DNA from: Roseateles sp.
Lineage (GTDB): Bacteria > Pseudomonadota > Gammaproteobacteria > Burkholderiales > Burkholderiaceae_C
NCBI GenBank assembly: GCA_016790285.1
Contig: JAEUPJ010000025.1
Span: forward strand, 62,001-126,000
Length of the DNA: 64,000 nt
Direction: 5' to 3'
Shown here in pieces: positions 41,567-54,039 of this stretch. The number at the start of each line of letters is the position of its first letter. Within the stretch, counting starts at the first letter, position 1. Under the pieces are notes generated by a model, which worked only from the letters and a program-made list of their open reading frames with translations, was not told the DNA's origin and did not search any database. The translations under genes were made by a program, and so were the position numbers.

Positions 41567-41908
41567 TCAGGACTCGGGGTCGAACATGATCTCGCGCACT
41601 TCCTGGGCGCACCGGCAGCTGGCCGCGATGCGGCCGGCCCACACGAGCGCCTCGGCCCGCGAGGCCACTTCGAGGATGGAGAAGCCGCCCACGACGGCCT
41701 TGGTCTCGGGCACGGGCCCGGCCAGGGCCGTGCCGTCGGGGCGCACGATGGTGGCCTGCTGGCGCAGCAGCCCGCCGCCAAAGATCCACACCCCGGCGGA
41801 CTTGGCGTCGCGCACGACCGCGTGCGCCGCGTCGCTGACGGCGGGCAGCTCGCTGTCGGTGATGTGGTCCATGGCGCCGTCGTCGAAAGAGATCAGGTAG
41901 CGGGGCAT
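41567..41908 (-). CDS. YCII-related small protein
   Basis: 113 residues, the size of a single YCII domain with ferredoxin-like fold: MPRYLISFDDGAMDHI at the start, GVWIFGGGLLRQQATIVRPDG and GGFSILEVASRAEALVWAGRIA. YCII proteins have putative His/Asp active sites, here His15 and Asp14, but few known activities. AAGGAG precedes the ATG. It stands alone between the GH2 and aldose-epimerase genes; the 127 bases upstream (41909-42035) show nothing else. A role in sugar metabolism is not indicated. Confidence 0.8.
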   Translation of the reverse strand: MPRYLISFDDGAMDHITDSELPAVSDAAHAVVRDAKSAGVWIFGGGLLRQQATIVRPDGTALAGPVPETKAVVGGFSILEVASRAEALVWAGRIAASCRCAQEVREIMFDPES

Positions 41909-42035
41909 GTCAACTCCTTGGGGTGAGGCGCGCCGCTCGCCGAAACGGGCTCATCGCGGCCGGGCGCATGTGACCACGACGGATCAAGCCCTGCCTGCCA
42001 GACCAGGGGAAACCCGTGGCGCGGCCTCAACCCAC

Positions 42036-43052
42036 TCAGGCGTCGAAGCTCACCCGCATCCACCGCGCCAGCGGCTGCCCGGGCCGCACGATGCAACCCT
42101 GCTCACGCCACGCCGGGTGGTTGGGCGCATCGGGGAAGAACTGCGGCTCCAGCGCGATGCCGGCGTGCCGGGCGAAGTGCTTGCCGTCACGGCCCCGGGC
42201 CTGGTGGACGTGGTTGCCACTGCAGACCTGCAGGCCGGGGTAGTTGGTGAAGAGCTGCATCGCCAGGCGCCCGTCGCGGGCCGTGAGGGCGGCGGCGGCG
42301 CGCGCGCCTTCGGCGGCGTCGGCATCGAGGGCGTAGCAGTGGTCGTAGCCGCCCGCGGCGCGCAGCTGTTCATGCTGGCCCAGCCCGTGGCCGATGCGGC
42401 GTGGCTCACGCAGGTCGAAGGCGGTGCCGGCCACCGGCGCCAGCTCACCCGTGGGGATCATGTCGGCCCGCACGGGCAGCACGTGGTGGGCGGCGACCTG
42501 CAGGGTGTGGTCGAGCACGGCGGTGCCGTCGCCGTCGAGGTTGAAGTAGGGGTGGCTCGTGAGGCTCACGGGGCAGGGCGCCGTGCTGCATGCGCTGAAC
42601 TGCAGCGTCAGGCTGCAGGTGGCCGGGTCCAGGCGGTAGGCGACTTCGGCGTCGACCGCACCCGGGTAGCCCTGGTCGCCGTCGGGCGAATGCAGGGCCA
42701 GGCGCAGCTGCGTCGGCCCGTGCTCGACCACCCGCCAGGCGCGGCGATCAAAGCCGTCCGGCCCACCGTGCAGCTGGTTGGCACCTTCGTTGGCCGCGAG
42801 GCGGTGCGTGCGCCCGTCCAGCGTGAACGCGGCGCCGTCGATGCGGTTGGCGTAGCGGCCCACGACGGCGCCGAAGAAGCCCGGCTCGTGCGCGTGCTCG
42901 GCCGCCGTCGCGTGGCCGAGGATGGTTTCGCGCCGCGTGCCGTCGCCCAGCGGCACGAGGCAGGACAGCCAGCGCGCACCGAAGGGGCTGACCTGGATCT
43001 GCAGGCCGCCGGGCGTGCCGAGCGTGAAGACGGAATGCGGGTCGGGGCTCAT
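42036..43052 (-). CDS. Aldose 1-epimerase (mutarotase)
   Basis: 338 residues from ATG 43052, overlapping the GH43 stop (ATGA). The galactose-mutarotase fold is clear: VVGRYANRIDGAAFTLDG, NEGANQLHGGPDGFDRRAW, the catalytic base-region TSHPYFNLDG with its His, YDHCYALDAD, and the catalytic Glu in GIALEPQFFPDAPN. It interconverts the alpha and beta anomers of free aldoses. Coupled to a GH43 enzyme, it probably equilibrates released xylose or arabinose. No signal peptide, so cytoplasmic. Confidence 0.92.
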   Translation of the reverse strand: MSPDPHSVFTLGTPGGLQIQVSPFGARWLSCLVPLGDGTRRETILGHATAAEHAHEPGFFGAVVGRYANRIDGAAFTLDGRTHRLAANEGANQLHGGPDGFDRRAWRVVEHGPTQLRLALHSPDGDQGYPGAVDAEVAYRLDPATCSLTLQFSACSTAPCPVSLTSHPYFNLDGDGTAVLDHTLQVAAHHVLPVRADMIPTGELAPVAGTAFDLREPRRIGHGLGQHEQLRAAGGYDHCYALDADAAEGARAAAALTARDGRLAMQLFTNYPGLQVCSGNHVHQARGRDGKHFARHAGIALEPQFFPDAPNHPAWREQGCIVRPGQPLARWMRVSFDA

Positions 43053-44656
43053 CGGGGCAGGTAGTCGAAGTGCGTGAAATCGGCCGTGCAGGCGCGGCCG
43101 CTGGTGTCGAAAGCCAGCATGCCGAGAAAGGCGCCGGTGAAGGAGGCATGTTCGCCGCGCCCCCCCTCGTCGGAGATGACGCTGGCGTCCAGCACCGGCC
43201 CGACGGGCTGCCAGCCGGCGCCCCAGTCGGCCTGGAACTGCAAAGTCGCGCCGTCGATGTCGGCGGCCAGCCGCACGGGGCCTTCGGCGGGCAGCGGTAC
43301 CGGCTCGGCGAGGGGGAACTGCAGGCGCTGGTCCGGCCAGTCGCCGGGGCAGGACAGCAGGGTCAGCACGCGGCCCAGGCCTTCCTCCCAGGTGACCATC
43401 AGGGCATGGAACTTGTGGCGGTTGTAGTAGTGCGTGAGGCCCGCGGCCTGCTGGTAGCTCACGGGCGCGAAGCGCGACAGTCCGGTTTCGACGCGCAGCC
43501 GCTCGTCTTCCTGGCGGCGCGCCACCAGGCTCTGCTCGAACCAGCTGCCCACCGACTCGCGGCCCGTGAGGCGCAGCGATTCGCCGGTCAGCGTGAACAG
43601 GCGGCCAGGCTCGGGCGTGCGCAGCCACTGGAACTCGCTGGGCAGCGCCGTGCATCCCGCGAAGCTGCGGCGCACGGCCTCCCGGTGCGGGGGCGCCACA
43701 TCCGGCCCCGGTGTGCGCACGTCCACGGCCGGCACCATGCCTGCGTGTTCGAGATACAGCCAGCCATCGTCGCCCCAGCGGCAACGTTGCAGCGCCGTCT
43801 CGCGCCCGCGCGGCGAGCGCCGGGTGCCGGGCAGGGGGCGGCTGCACAGGTGGGCGAGGTAGGTGCTGCCGTCGGGCATCTCCACGACCTGGCCGTGCCC
43901 GGCGCGCTGCAGGGGAGCGTCGGGCGCAGCGCGGCTGCTGACGACGTGCAGCTGCGGGTGGGTCTCGTAGGGCCCGTGCAGGCTGCGCGAGCGAGCCATC
44001 GTCACCGCGTGGCCGTAGCCGGTGCCGCCTTCGGCGGTGACGAGGTAGTACCAGCCGTCGCGCTTGAAGAGGTGCGGCCCTTCGACCAGGCCCACGGCCG
44101 TGCCGCGGTAGATGTTGGTCACAGGCCCCACGAGGCGCTGCGCCACCGCGTCCCAGGCCTGCAGCACGATGCCGTCGAAGGCGGGCGCCTTGGGGCTGCC
44201 GCCGATGGAGGCAGTGCGGTGGTTCCACAGCATGTTGATGAACCAGGTGCTGCCGTCGTCGTCGTGGAACAGCGAGGGGTCGAAGCCCGAGGAGTTCACG
44301 TAGACCGGGTCGCTCCAGGGGCCCTCGATGCCGGGCGCCGTGACGATGTAGTTGTGCGCATCCTTGAAGTTGCCCTCGAAGCGCTTGACGTCCGTGTAGA
44401 CCAGCCAGAAGCGCTCCTGCGCGTAGGACAGGCAGGGCGCCCACACGCCGCAGGAGTCGGGGTTGCCGCGCAGGTCCAGCTGGCTCGCGCGCTGCAGCGG
44501 CCGGGCGGCCAGCGTCCAATGCACGAGGTCGCGCGAATGGTGGATCTGCACGCCCGGGTACCACTCGAAGGTCGACGTCGCGATGTAGACGTCGTCGCCC
44601 ACGCGGCAGATGGACGGGTCGGGGTTGAAGCCCGGCAGCACGGGGTTGCGGATCAT
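43049..44656 (-). CDS. GH43 beta-xylosidase/arabinofuranosidase
   Basis: 535 residues from ATG 44656; the frame runs further upstream through the operator region, which is not coding. The five-blade propeller opens NPVLPGFNPDPSICRVGDD (general base Asp13), continues STFEWYPGVQIHHSRDLVHW, and has the general acid Glu in VGLVEGPHLFKRDGWYYLVTAEGG. A C-terminal beta-sandwich (from about 320, RRQEDERLRVETGLSRF) is that of GH43 beta-xylosidases. No signal peptide: it should cleave xylo-oligosaccharides inside the cell. It heads a two-gene unit with the epimerase and diverges from the GH115-GH8 gene, sharing the operator region. Confidence 0.92.
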   Translation of the reverse strand: MIRNPVLPGFNPDPSICRVGDDVYIATSTFEWYPGVQIHHSRDLVHWTLAARPLQRASQLDLRGNPDSCGVWAPCLSYAQERFWLVYTDVKRFEGNFKDAHNYIVTAPGIEGPWSDPVYVNSSGFDPSLFHDDDGSTWFINMLWNHRTASIGGSPKAPAFDGIVLQAWDAVAQRLVGPVTNIYRGTAVGLVEGPHLFKRDGWYYLVTAEGGTGYGHAVTMARSRSLHGPYETHPQLHVVSSRAAPDAPLQRAGHGQVVEMPDGSTYLAHLCSRPLPGTRRSPRGRETALQRCRWGDDGWLYLEHAGMVPAVDVRTPGPDVAPPHREAVRRSFAGCTALPSEFQWLRTPEPGRLFTLTGESLRLTGRESVGSWFEQSLVARRQEDERLRVETGLSRFAPVSYQQAAGLTHYYNRHKFHALMVTWEEGLGRVLTLLSCPGDWPDQRLQFPLAEPVPLPAEGPVRLAADIDGATLQFQADWGAGWQPVGPVLDASVISDEGGRGEHASFTGAFLGMLAFDTSGRACTADFTHFDYLPR

Positions 44657-44694
44657 GGCGGAGCGTGCGGGGTGGTGCGCTGGCGCGAACAAAA

Positions 44695-44732
44695 AGGTTA
44701 CGCTACCATAAATCAAATTCGTAGCGCCATCA
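44695..44732. promoter_or_regulatory. Two xyl-box-like sites between GH43 and GH115-GH8 genes
   Basis: AGGTTACGCTACCA (44695-44708) and TCGTAGCGCCATCA (44719-44732) match TGGTAGCGCTAACA at 10 and 11 of 14 positions and lie 24 bases apart, centre to centre. They sit between divergent starts at 44656 and 44830, so one regulator could cover both. Confidence 0.55.
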
Positions 44733-44829
44733 GGCGGTTGGCCGCGAGCCAATCTGAACGCCTGATTGCGTGAACATCAACAGCGATGGAGCGTCCCGTG
44801 CAGGCGCCGAGCGCGCGGAGACAGTCGAT

Positions 44830-48585
<3,756 letters not shown>

Positions 48586-48612
48586 CGACGAAGCGATTCG
48601 TGCCCGCCGGCA

Positions 48613-49545
48613 TCAACCGTTGCTCTTGATGCGCTGGACGATTCGGATCGCCAAAGCCGCGCCGTCAGCTCTCGCACTTTCAGAGATGCTGGAACTGTCG
48701 AACTTTGATTGCGCAGTGCCACCCAACGGCCCGGAAAGGGCTTGCGCATGGTCGTAGAAGTGGCGAACCGACAGGCCCACTTGCGGATCTCTCGACGCCA
48801 GCTCGAACCCATGGCGGAGCGCGTTCTGAGCGTCCGCAGTCAGGCCGAAGAGCTGCGCTTGATACGCCGTCGCGAACAGAAGAGACTTCACGTCGCCTGC
48901 TGCGGCGTCGGCGGCGACTCCCTGAAGTACGTCGGCGCGGCGAACGCCGGCGGCAAACAGCTCAATCCCTGAGCCCACGACCTTTTGGTCGAATGCCAGT
49001 TCCAGCAGGCGGGAGCGTATCTCCTCATATCCGCCGGCAATGCTCTGGCAGTTCGAGAAGAGGCGTTGCTCCTCCTGCTTGAGCTTGACCCATTCCGCTT
49101 GAGCGGCGACAGAGAGTTGGGGCCCTGAGGTTTGGCGAGATGACGAACCCTGCAGCCGGGCGGCCAGGTCGCATTCCATCAGTTTGTTGGCGAGATCCAT
49201 CGCCATCGGGCCATCCCGAGTGTCCAGGGCCTTGTGGACTTGTGAATCCAGCGAGCCGGGATACTTCTGCCAATTGAGCACCGGCGCCACGCTGCCGACC
49301 GATGAGGAAGGCTCGGCGCTTCGCGCAGTCGCTTCACTGCTTCCTGCTGAGTTCGCAGGGGGGGCGGAATCTGCCCGGCCATCGCGTGAACCCGCGATGG
49401 CAGACGAACTCTGATCTGCAGAGCGTGCGGCGCTCGTGGCTGCGGCGACTGGCTCGCGCTCACTGGAAGTGCCCAGGACAGAAAGGGCAAGGATTCCGCT
49501 GAAGGCGATTGCGAAGCCGAGAATCAGAAGACGCCTTCTTTGCAT
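48613..49545 (-). CDS. Membrane-anchored protein of unknown function
   Basis: 310 residues if started at ATG 49545 (MQRRRLLILGFAIAFSGILA), which gives a basic N-terminus and one membrane span; ATGs at 49602 and 49629 are alternatives and none has a good ribosome site. A Ser/Ala-rich linker (about 30-85) precedes a helical domain, LNWQKYPGSLDSQVHKALDTRDGPMAMDLANKLMECDLAARLQG (in pieces), with later repeats of helix pairs (LLFATAYQAQLFGLTADAQNALRHGFELA). The base composition is visibly less GC-rich than its neighbours. Orphan accessory protein; I recognise no family. It converges with the GH115-GH8 gene. Confidence 0.65.
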   Translation of the reverse strand: MQRRRLLILGFAIAFSGILALSVLGTSSEREPVAAATSAARSADQSSSAIAGSRDGRADSAPPANSAGSSEATARSAEPSSSVGSVAPVLNWQKYPGSLDSQVHKALDTRDGPMAMDLANKLMECDLAARLQGSSSRQTSGPQLSVAAQAEWVKLKQEEQRLFSNCQSIAGGYEEIRSRLLELAFDQKVVGSGIELFAAGVRRADVLQGVAADAAAGDVKSLLFATAYQAQLFGLTADAQNALRHGFELASRDPQVGLSVRHFYDHAQALSGPLGGTAQSKFDSSSISESARADGAALAIRIVQRIKSNG

Positions 49546-49733
49546 TTGATTTCTTGCCAGCCCGGAGTCGCCAAAGAAGGCGTGGATGGCTGCGCGCTTC
49601 ATAACGGCATTCAGTCTATCTCCGGGCATCCGATCGATTGGCCGTGGGCCTCGCGGCCAAAGGGGGCTCGCCCACGGCGAGGCCTGCCTATGATCCGCTC
49701 ACTGGCGGCGGGTCGCCGCCGTCAAGGGAGACC

Positions 49734-52367
49734 ATGAGAAAGACATCGCCGCGCCGCCTGCTGGGCGCCTTGCTGGTGGCGTGGACCGTGGCCGCGATGG
49801 CCCAAACCCCGCCCACACCGCCCACCCCGCCGGCCCCCGGCACTGCCGCGCCCGCTTCGCCCGCCCGGTCGGCGTCCGCGCCCGCGTTCACGGTGCCCGA
49901 CCCGACCGAGCCCAAGCCCTACGACAAGGTCATCACCGCCGAGGCCAAGACGCAGGACGGCCTGCTGCGCGTGCACCAGCTCAAGAACAAGCTGTACTTC
50001 GAGATCCCGAAGGCGGTGCTCGAGCAGCCGCTGCTGATGGTGGCCAACGCGACAGCCGTGCCCGCGGGCCAGGACCACGTCGGCCGCACCCTCAACCAGG
50101 ACGTGCTGCGCTTCGTGCTGCACCAGAACCGCGTGCTGCTGCAACTCGTCTCGCACAGCGCCGTCACGGCGCCCGGCAACGTGCTGGCCGACGCCGTGCG
50201 CCAGTCCCAGCGCGACGCCATCCTGGCGGTGTTCCCGGTCGAGGCCTTCGCCAAGAGCGGTGCGCCCGTCATCGAGGTGACGCGTCTGTTCAACACCGAG
50301 GTGGGCGACTTCAGCGCACGCCAGATGGTGCGTGGCGGCCTGGACAGCAGCCGCAGCTATGTGGAGAAGACCAAGGCCTTCCCGGGCAGCGTGCGCGTGG
50401 ATGCGGTGCAGACCTACACCGTCATGCCCACGCCGGTGCCGACGGTGCCCGGCCTGCCGGTCATGCCGCAGATGCAGCCGGCGCGCAGCGCCTCGGTGAA
50501 CGTCGCCTTCAGCATCGTCGAGCTGCCCCGGGAGCCAATGATGCCGCGCCTGATGGACGACCGCGTCGGCTTCTTCAGCGTGGCGCGCACGGACTTCGGC
50601 GCCGGGCTGCAGGAGGCGCGCCGCGAGCGCGTCATCACCCGCTGGCGCCTGGAAAAGAAGGACCCCGCCGCGGCACTCAGCGAGCCTGTCAAGCCCATCG
50701 TCTGGTACATCGACAAGGCCACGCCGACGGCGCTGGTGCCTTTTGTCAAGAAGGGCATCGAGGCCTGGAACACCGCCTTCGAGGCCGCCGGCTTCAAGAA
50801 CGCCGTGCAGGCCCGCCCCTACCCGACGGTCGAGGAAGACCCCGAGTTCGACCCCGAGGACGTGCGCTACAGCGTCATCCGCTGGGTGCCGTCGCCGATC
50901 GCGAACGCCTACGGCCCGCACCTGGCCGACCCGCGCAGCGGCGAGATCCTCAACGCCAACATCGTCATGTTCCACAACATCGTGCAGCTGCAGCGCGACT
51001 GGTACGTGACGCAGGTCGGGCCGCTGGACCCACGCGCGCGCAAGCTGCCGCTGCCCGACGAGCTGATGGGCGAGCTCGTGGCCGCCGTCGTCACGCACGA
51101 GGTGGGGCACTCGCTGGGCTTCCCGCACAACATGAAGGCCAGCTCCCTGTATCCGCTGGACAAGCTGCGCGACGCGCAGTGGCTGCGCACCATGGGCCAC
51201 ACGCCGTCGATCATGGACTACAGCCGCTTCAACTACGTCGTGCAGCCGCAGGACCAGGTCGACCCCGCGCTGCTGCTGCCCCGCATCGGCCCGTACGACA
51301 CCTTCGCGGCGCGCTGGGGCTACACGCCCATCCCGAGCGCCAGCACGCCCGAGCAGGAGCGCCAGCAGCTCAACCTGTGGGCGCGCGAGCAGGAGGGCAC
51401 GCCCTGGCTGCGCTTCAGTGCCCCCAAGGCCGAAGGCGGCGACGTGGGCGAGAACCTGGAGGCCGTGGGCGACGCCGATGCGGTGGGTGCCACGGGCCTG
51501 GGCCTGCTCAACCTGCAGCGCGTCATGAAGATGATCCCGGCCGCGGTGCCCGAGGACGGCAAGGACGACCAGACGCTCGAAGCCCTCTACCGCGCCACCT
51601 GGGTGCAGTGGGTGCAGGAACTCAGCCACGTGGTCGGCATCGTCGGCGCGTACGAGGTGCAGAACAAGCACAACGACCAGCCCGGCCCCATCTCGGTGCC
51701 GGTGTCGCGCGAACGCCAGGTGCGGGCGGTGAAGTTCCTGACCGAACACCTGCTGGCCACGCCGCAATGGATGCTGGACCCGGCCGTGACGCAGCGCCTG
51801 CGCGCTTCCGAGCAGCAGCTGTGGGTGGGCGTGTACCAGCGCGCGTTGCTGCGCCAGATGCTGACCCCGGCGCGCACCCAGCGCCTGGTGGCGCAGGAGG
51901 CGCAGCTCGGCGCCCGGGCCTACCGACTGGACGACTACCTCGCGGACCTGCGCCGTGGCGTCTTCACCGAGCTGCCTGGTGCCGCGCCCATCACGGCGCC
52001 GCGTCGCAACCTGCAGCGGTTCTACGTGGACGCACTGACGTCGCGACTGGGCGGGCTCAACCTGCTGGGCCTGGACGATGGCGAGGCCGTGGTGCGCGCG
52101 GAACTGCGAGACCTCAAGGGCGTGCTGGCCGCGGCCGCGGCCCAGGGTGACCGCGGCCGCCGCGCTCACCTGATGGCGCTGGCCGACACGATCGGCAAGG
52201 CGCTGGACCCGAAGTACGCACCGCCTGCCAACCCGCTGGCGGCCCTGGTCCGCATGACGGGCCTGCGCGCCGACGAGCCGGGCGAAGGCCAGGGCCATGA
52301 CCACGAGCAATGCTGGCCCACCGCGCCCTGGCTGCCCGCCGGGGGCGTTGAGCCCGGGGTGCGCTGA
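49734..52367 (+). CDS. Exported zinc metalloprotease (DUF5117/DUF4953 type)
   Basis: 877 residues from ATG 49734 with AGGGAG upstream; signal peptide MRKTSPRRLLGALLVAWTVA cut after AMA. A Pro-rich linker leads to a DUF5118/5117-like region (YDKVITAEAKTQDGLLRVHQL, FSIVELP, MDDRVGFFSVARTDFG), then the protease part: PIVWYIDKATP, GIEAWNTAFEAAGFKNAVQA, the metzincin zinc motif HEVGHSLGFPH (455-465) and Met-turn SIMDYSRFNYV. It is therefore a secreted or periplasmic peptidase of the large zinc-dependent family often found in gamma- and betaproteobacteria. Substrate unknown. A small hairpin (52368-52385) abuts the stop codon. Confidence 0.88.
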   Translation: MRKTSPRRLLGALLVAWTVAAMAQTPPTPPTPPAPGTAAPASPARSASAPAFTVPDPTEPKPYDKVITAEAKTQDGLLRVHQLKNKLYFEIPKAVLEQPLLMVANATAVPAGQDHVGRTLNQDVLRFVLHQNRVLLQLVSHSAVTAPGNVLADAVRQSQRDAILAVFPVEAFAKSGAPVIEVTRLFNTEVGDFSARQMVRGGLDSSRSYVEKTKAFPGSVRVDAVQTYTVMPTPVPTVPGLPVMPQMQPARSASVNVAFSIVELPREPMMPRLMDDRVGFFSVARTDFGAGLQEARRERVITRWRLEKKDPAAALSEPVKPIVWYIDKATPTALVPFVKKGIEAWNTAFEAAGFKNAVQARPYPTVEEDPEFDPEDVRYSVIRWVPSPIANAYGPHLADPRSGEILNANIVMFHNIVQLQRDWYVTQVGPLDPRARKLPLPDELMGELVAAVVTHEVGHSLGFPHNMKASSLYPLDKLRDAQWLRTMGHTPSIMDYSRFNYVVQPQDQVDPALLLPRIGPYDTFAARWGYTPIPSASTPEQERQQLNLWAREQEGTPWLRFSAPKAEGGDVGENLEAVGDADAVGATGLGLLNLQRVMKMIPAAVPEDGKDDQTLEALYRATWVQWVQELSHVVGIVGAYEVQNKHNDQPGPISVPVSRERQVRAVKFLTEHLLATPQWMLDPAVTQRLRASEQQLWVGVYQRALLRQMLTPARTQRLVAQEAQLGARAYRLDDYLADLRRGVFTELPGAAPITAPRRNLQRFYVDALTSRLGGLNLLGLDDGEAVVRAELRDLKGVLAAAAAQGDRGRRAHLMALADTIGKALDPKYAPPANPLAALVRMTGLRADEPGEGQGHDHEQCWPTAPWLPAGGVEPGVR

Positions 52368-52385
52368 ACGGAAGAGATCTTCCGT
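52368..52385 (+). terminator. Hairpin directly after the metalloprotease gene
   Basis: ACGGAAG-AGAT-CTTCCGT forms a 7-bp stem starting at the base after the stop codon. No T-run follows, so it is at best a weak terminator. Confidence 0.35.
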
Positions 52386-52490
52386 GGCGGGCGCGGGCGA
52401 GGTGGGTCACCATGAACGCCTTGCCTTGCCTCGCCGCCCAACTTGCTCCGCTGGATGCGACTGGCCGGCGCACGCCACCGGAGCCCCGTC

Positions 52491-52886
52491 ATGACCCGTG
52501 CCGCCCTTCCCGCCGTCACGCTGCTCGCGCTGCTGGCCATGCGCGAGCCTGCCCTGGCGCAGGACGCCTCGGCCTGCGCCGACCAGCCGACGTCCCCCGC
52601 CGTCGCGGCCTGCCTGACGCGGCTGCTCGCCGTGCAGGACGCCGCACTCGCCCAGGCCGTGCAACGGCTGCTGGACAGCTGGCGCAGCCGTGATGCGGGC
52701 GAGGCCGTCGTGAAGGTGGCGCCCGCCCTGGCCGCCGGGCAGGCCGCGTGGGAGGCCTACCGCGCGCAGGAATGCGCCGCGCGGGCGCTCACCTACGGCG
52801 CCGGCACCGGCGCTGGGGCGGCGGAGCTGCGCTGCCGGCTCGCCCTGACCGCCCAGCGGCGCGAAGCCCTGGCGCGGGACTGGTGA
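52491..52886 (+). CDS. Lysozyme-inhibitor LprI-like exported protein (DUF1311)
   Basis: 131 residues from ATG 52491, with signal peptide MTRAALPAVTLLALLAM and cleavage near ALA-QDA. The mature part has the DUF1311 pattern: a Cys pair early (ACADQP, VAACLTRLL), long helices (QDAALAQAVQRLLDSWRS) and the end motif AAWEAYRAQECAARA with ELRCRLALTAQRREAL. Four Cys in the mature protein could form two disulfides. Members include LprI, an inhibitor of host lysozyme, but most are uncharacterised. It follows the metalloprotease gene by about 120 bases. Confidence 0.8.
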   Translation: MTRAALPAVTLLALLAMREPALAQDASACADQPTSPAVAACLTRLLAVQDAALAQAVQRLLDSWRSRDAGEAVVKVAPALAAGQAAWEAYRAQECAARALTYGAGTGAGAAELRCRLALTAQRREALARDW

Positions 52887-52904
52887 GCGGCCGGCCCGGG
52901 ACGT

Positions 52905-53396
52905 TCAGTTGCCGCCGCCCAGCATGCCGGCCACGACACCGACGATCACCGCGGCCACCATGAACCCCACCCAGGCGCCGATGGCGATGCCCAGCGGCTT
53001 GAGCCAGCCCTTGCGCGGGTAGTCCTTGCCGTAGCGTGCGAGCACGAAGGCGTTCTGCGACTTGCCCAGCGCGTAGTACCAGGCCACCAGCATGCCGAAG
53101 CCGCCGAAGCGCGCGAGCGCATCCACCGCCTTGTTGTCGGCCAGCCAGACGGAGAGCAGGACCATGAACACGAGGAAGGCGGCACTTGCGATCGCCCAGG
53201 TCCGCGAGGCCGCCGCCTTCTGCGGCTCGCCCATCGCCTGCCAGTTCTTCATGTGCAGGATGGCGCCGAAGATCGGGCTGAAGAACAGGCTCCAGCTCGC
53301 GGCGGCGTTGGGGTTCCACAGCGGCGGCGCGGCCTCGCGGGTTTGCATGTCGGCGACATCGGCCTTGGGCGGCGCGTACGGGTTGGGTGCTTGCAT
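52905..53396 (-). CDS. Small membrane protein with N-terminal APP motif
   Basis: 163 residues. A cytoplasmic start, NPYAPPKADVADMQ, precedes a short amphipathic stretch (SWSLFFSPIFGAILHMKNWQ) and three likely spans (TWAIASAAFLVFMVLLSVWL, FGGFGMLVAWYYALG, LGIAIGAWVGFMVAAVIVGVVAGML). The same (Y/F)APPxAxVxD motif begins the DUF805-like protein next door and the RDD protein at 60764-61282, suggesting a shared binding role for this short motif. No enzyme signature. It is the second of two small membrane-protein genes read in the same direction. Confidence 0.72.
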   Translation of the reverse strand: MQAPNPYAPPKADVADMQTREAAPPLWNPNAAASWSLFFSPIFGAILHMKNWQAMGEPQKAAASRTWAIASAAFLVFMVLLSVWLADNKAVDALARFGGFGMLVAWYYALGKSQNAFVLARYGKDYPRKGWLKPLGIAIGAWVGFMVAAVIVGVVAGMLGGGN

Positions 53397-53470
53397 GGGG
53401 GGCCTCAGGACGAGAAGGGTCTACAGCAGCCCCGGCCGTCGTGCCAGGGCAGGATGGCGCGGGCGGACCG

Positions 53471-54007
53471 TCAGCGCGGTGCGGGCATCTGGGCCGCGCG
53501 GGCCCGGTCGGTGTACTGCTTGTATTGCGGAATGGCGACCGCGGCGAGGATGCCAACGAAGAACACCACCGGCAGCAGCAGGCCCAGGATACGCACGCCC
53601 AGCGTGTTGGGCGGTGGCGGCGGGCCGAAGCGGTTGTCGCCCTTGGCGCCGGGCCAGAACACCCAGGCCAGCGCAATGATGGGAATGAAGGACGTCAGCG
53701 TCCACCAGCCGCTGATGTTCATGTCGTGGCAGCGCTTGATGGCGCACAGCACGCTGAACCAGACCAGCGCCACCAGCCCCACCAGCGACACGACGGTGAA
53801 GGCGATCGACCCCGGCATGGCCACGCCAATGGCGGTGGTGGCGACGTTGAACAGCACCGAGGCCCCGGCGGCATAGGCCAGGTAGCGCAGCCGCCCGATA
53901 CGGCCCTTGGCCGAGAAGAAGTTCAGTTCGGCGTAGCCGCTGCTGCCGGCGATGTCGGCGACATGGGCGGTGGGCGGCGCGTATTGGTTGAGGTTGGATT
54001 GCGTCAT
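53471..54007 (-). CDS. DUF805-like membrane protein with pilin-like tail
   Basis: 178 residues. It starts LNQYAPPTAHVADIAG, the same motif as its neighbour, then carries the DUF805 pattern: FFSAKGRIGRLRYLAYAAG, several spans, and the diagnostic IKRCHDMNISGWWTL before FIPIIALAWVFWPGAKGDNRFG. The C-terminus then reads LLLPVVFFVGILAAVAIPQYKQYTDRARAAQ (in pieces), which mimics the N-terminal helix of type IV pilins. The family has no settled function. The pilin-like end is unusual in this position. It lies 33 bases downstream of the DUF58 gene end. Confidence 0.75.
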   Translation of the reverse strand: MTQSNLNQYAPPTAHVADIAGSSGYAELNFFSAKGRIGRLRYLAYAAGASVLFNVATTAIGVAMPGSIAFTVVSLVGLVALVWFSVLCAIKRCHDMNISGWWTLTSFIPIIALAWVFWPGAKGDNRFGPPPPPNTLGVRILGLLLPVVFFVGILAAVAIPQYKQYTDRARAAQMPAPR

Positions 54008-54039
54008 GGTGCGTTCAGGTCGGATGAAAAGCCGGAGGC

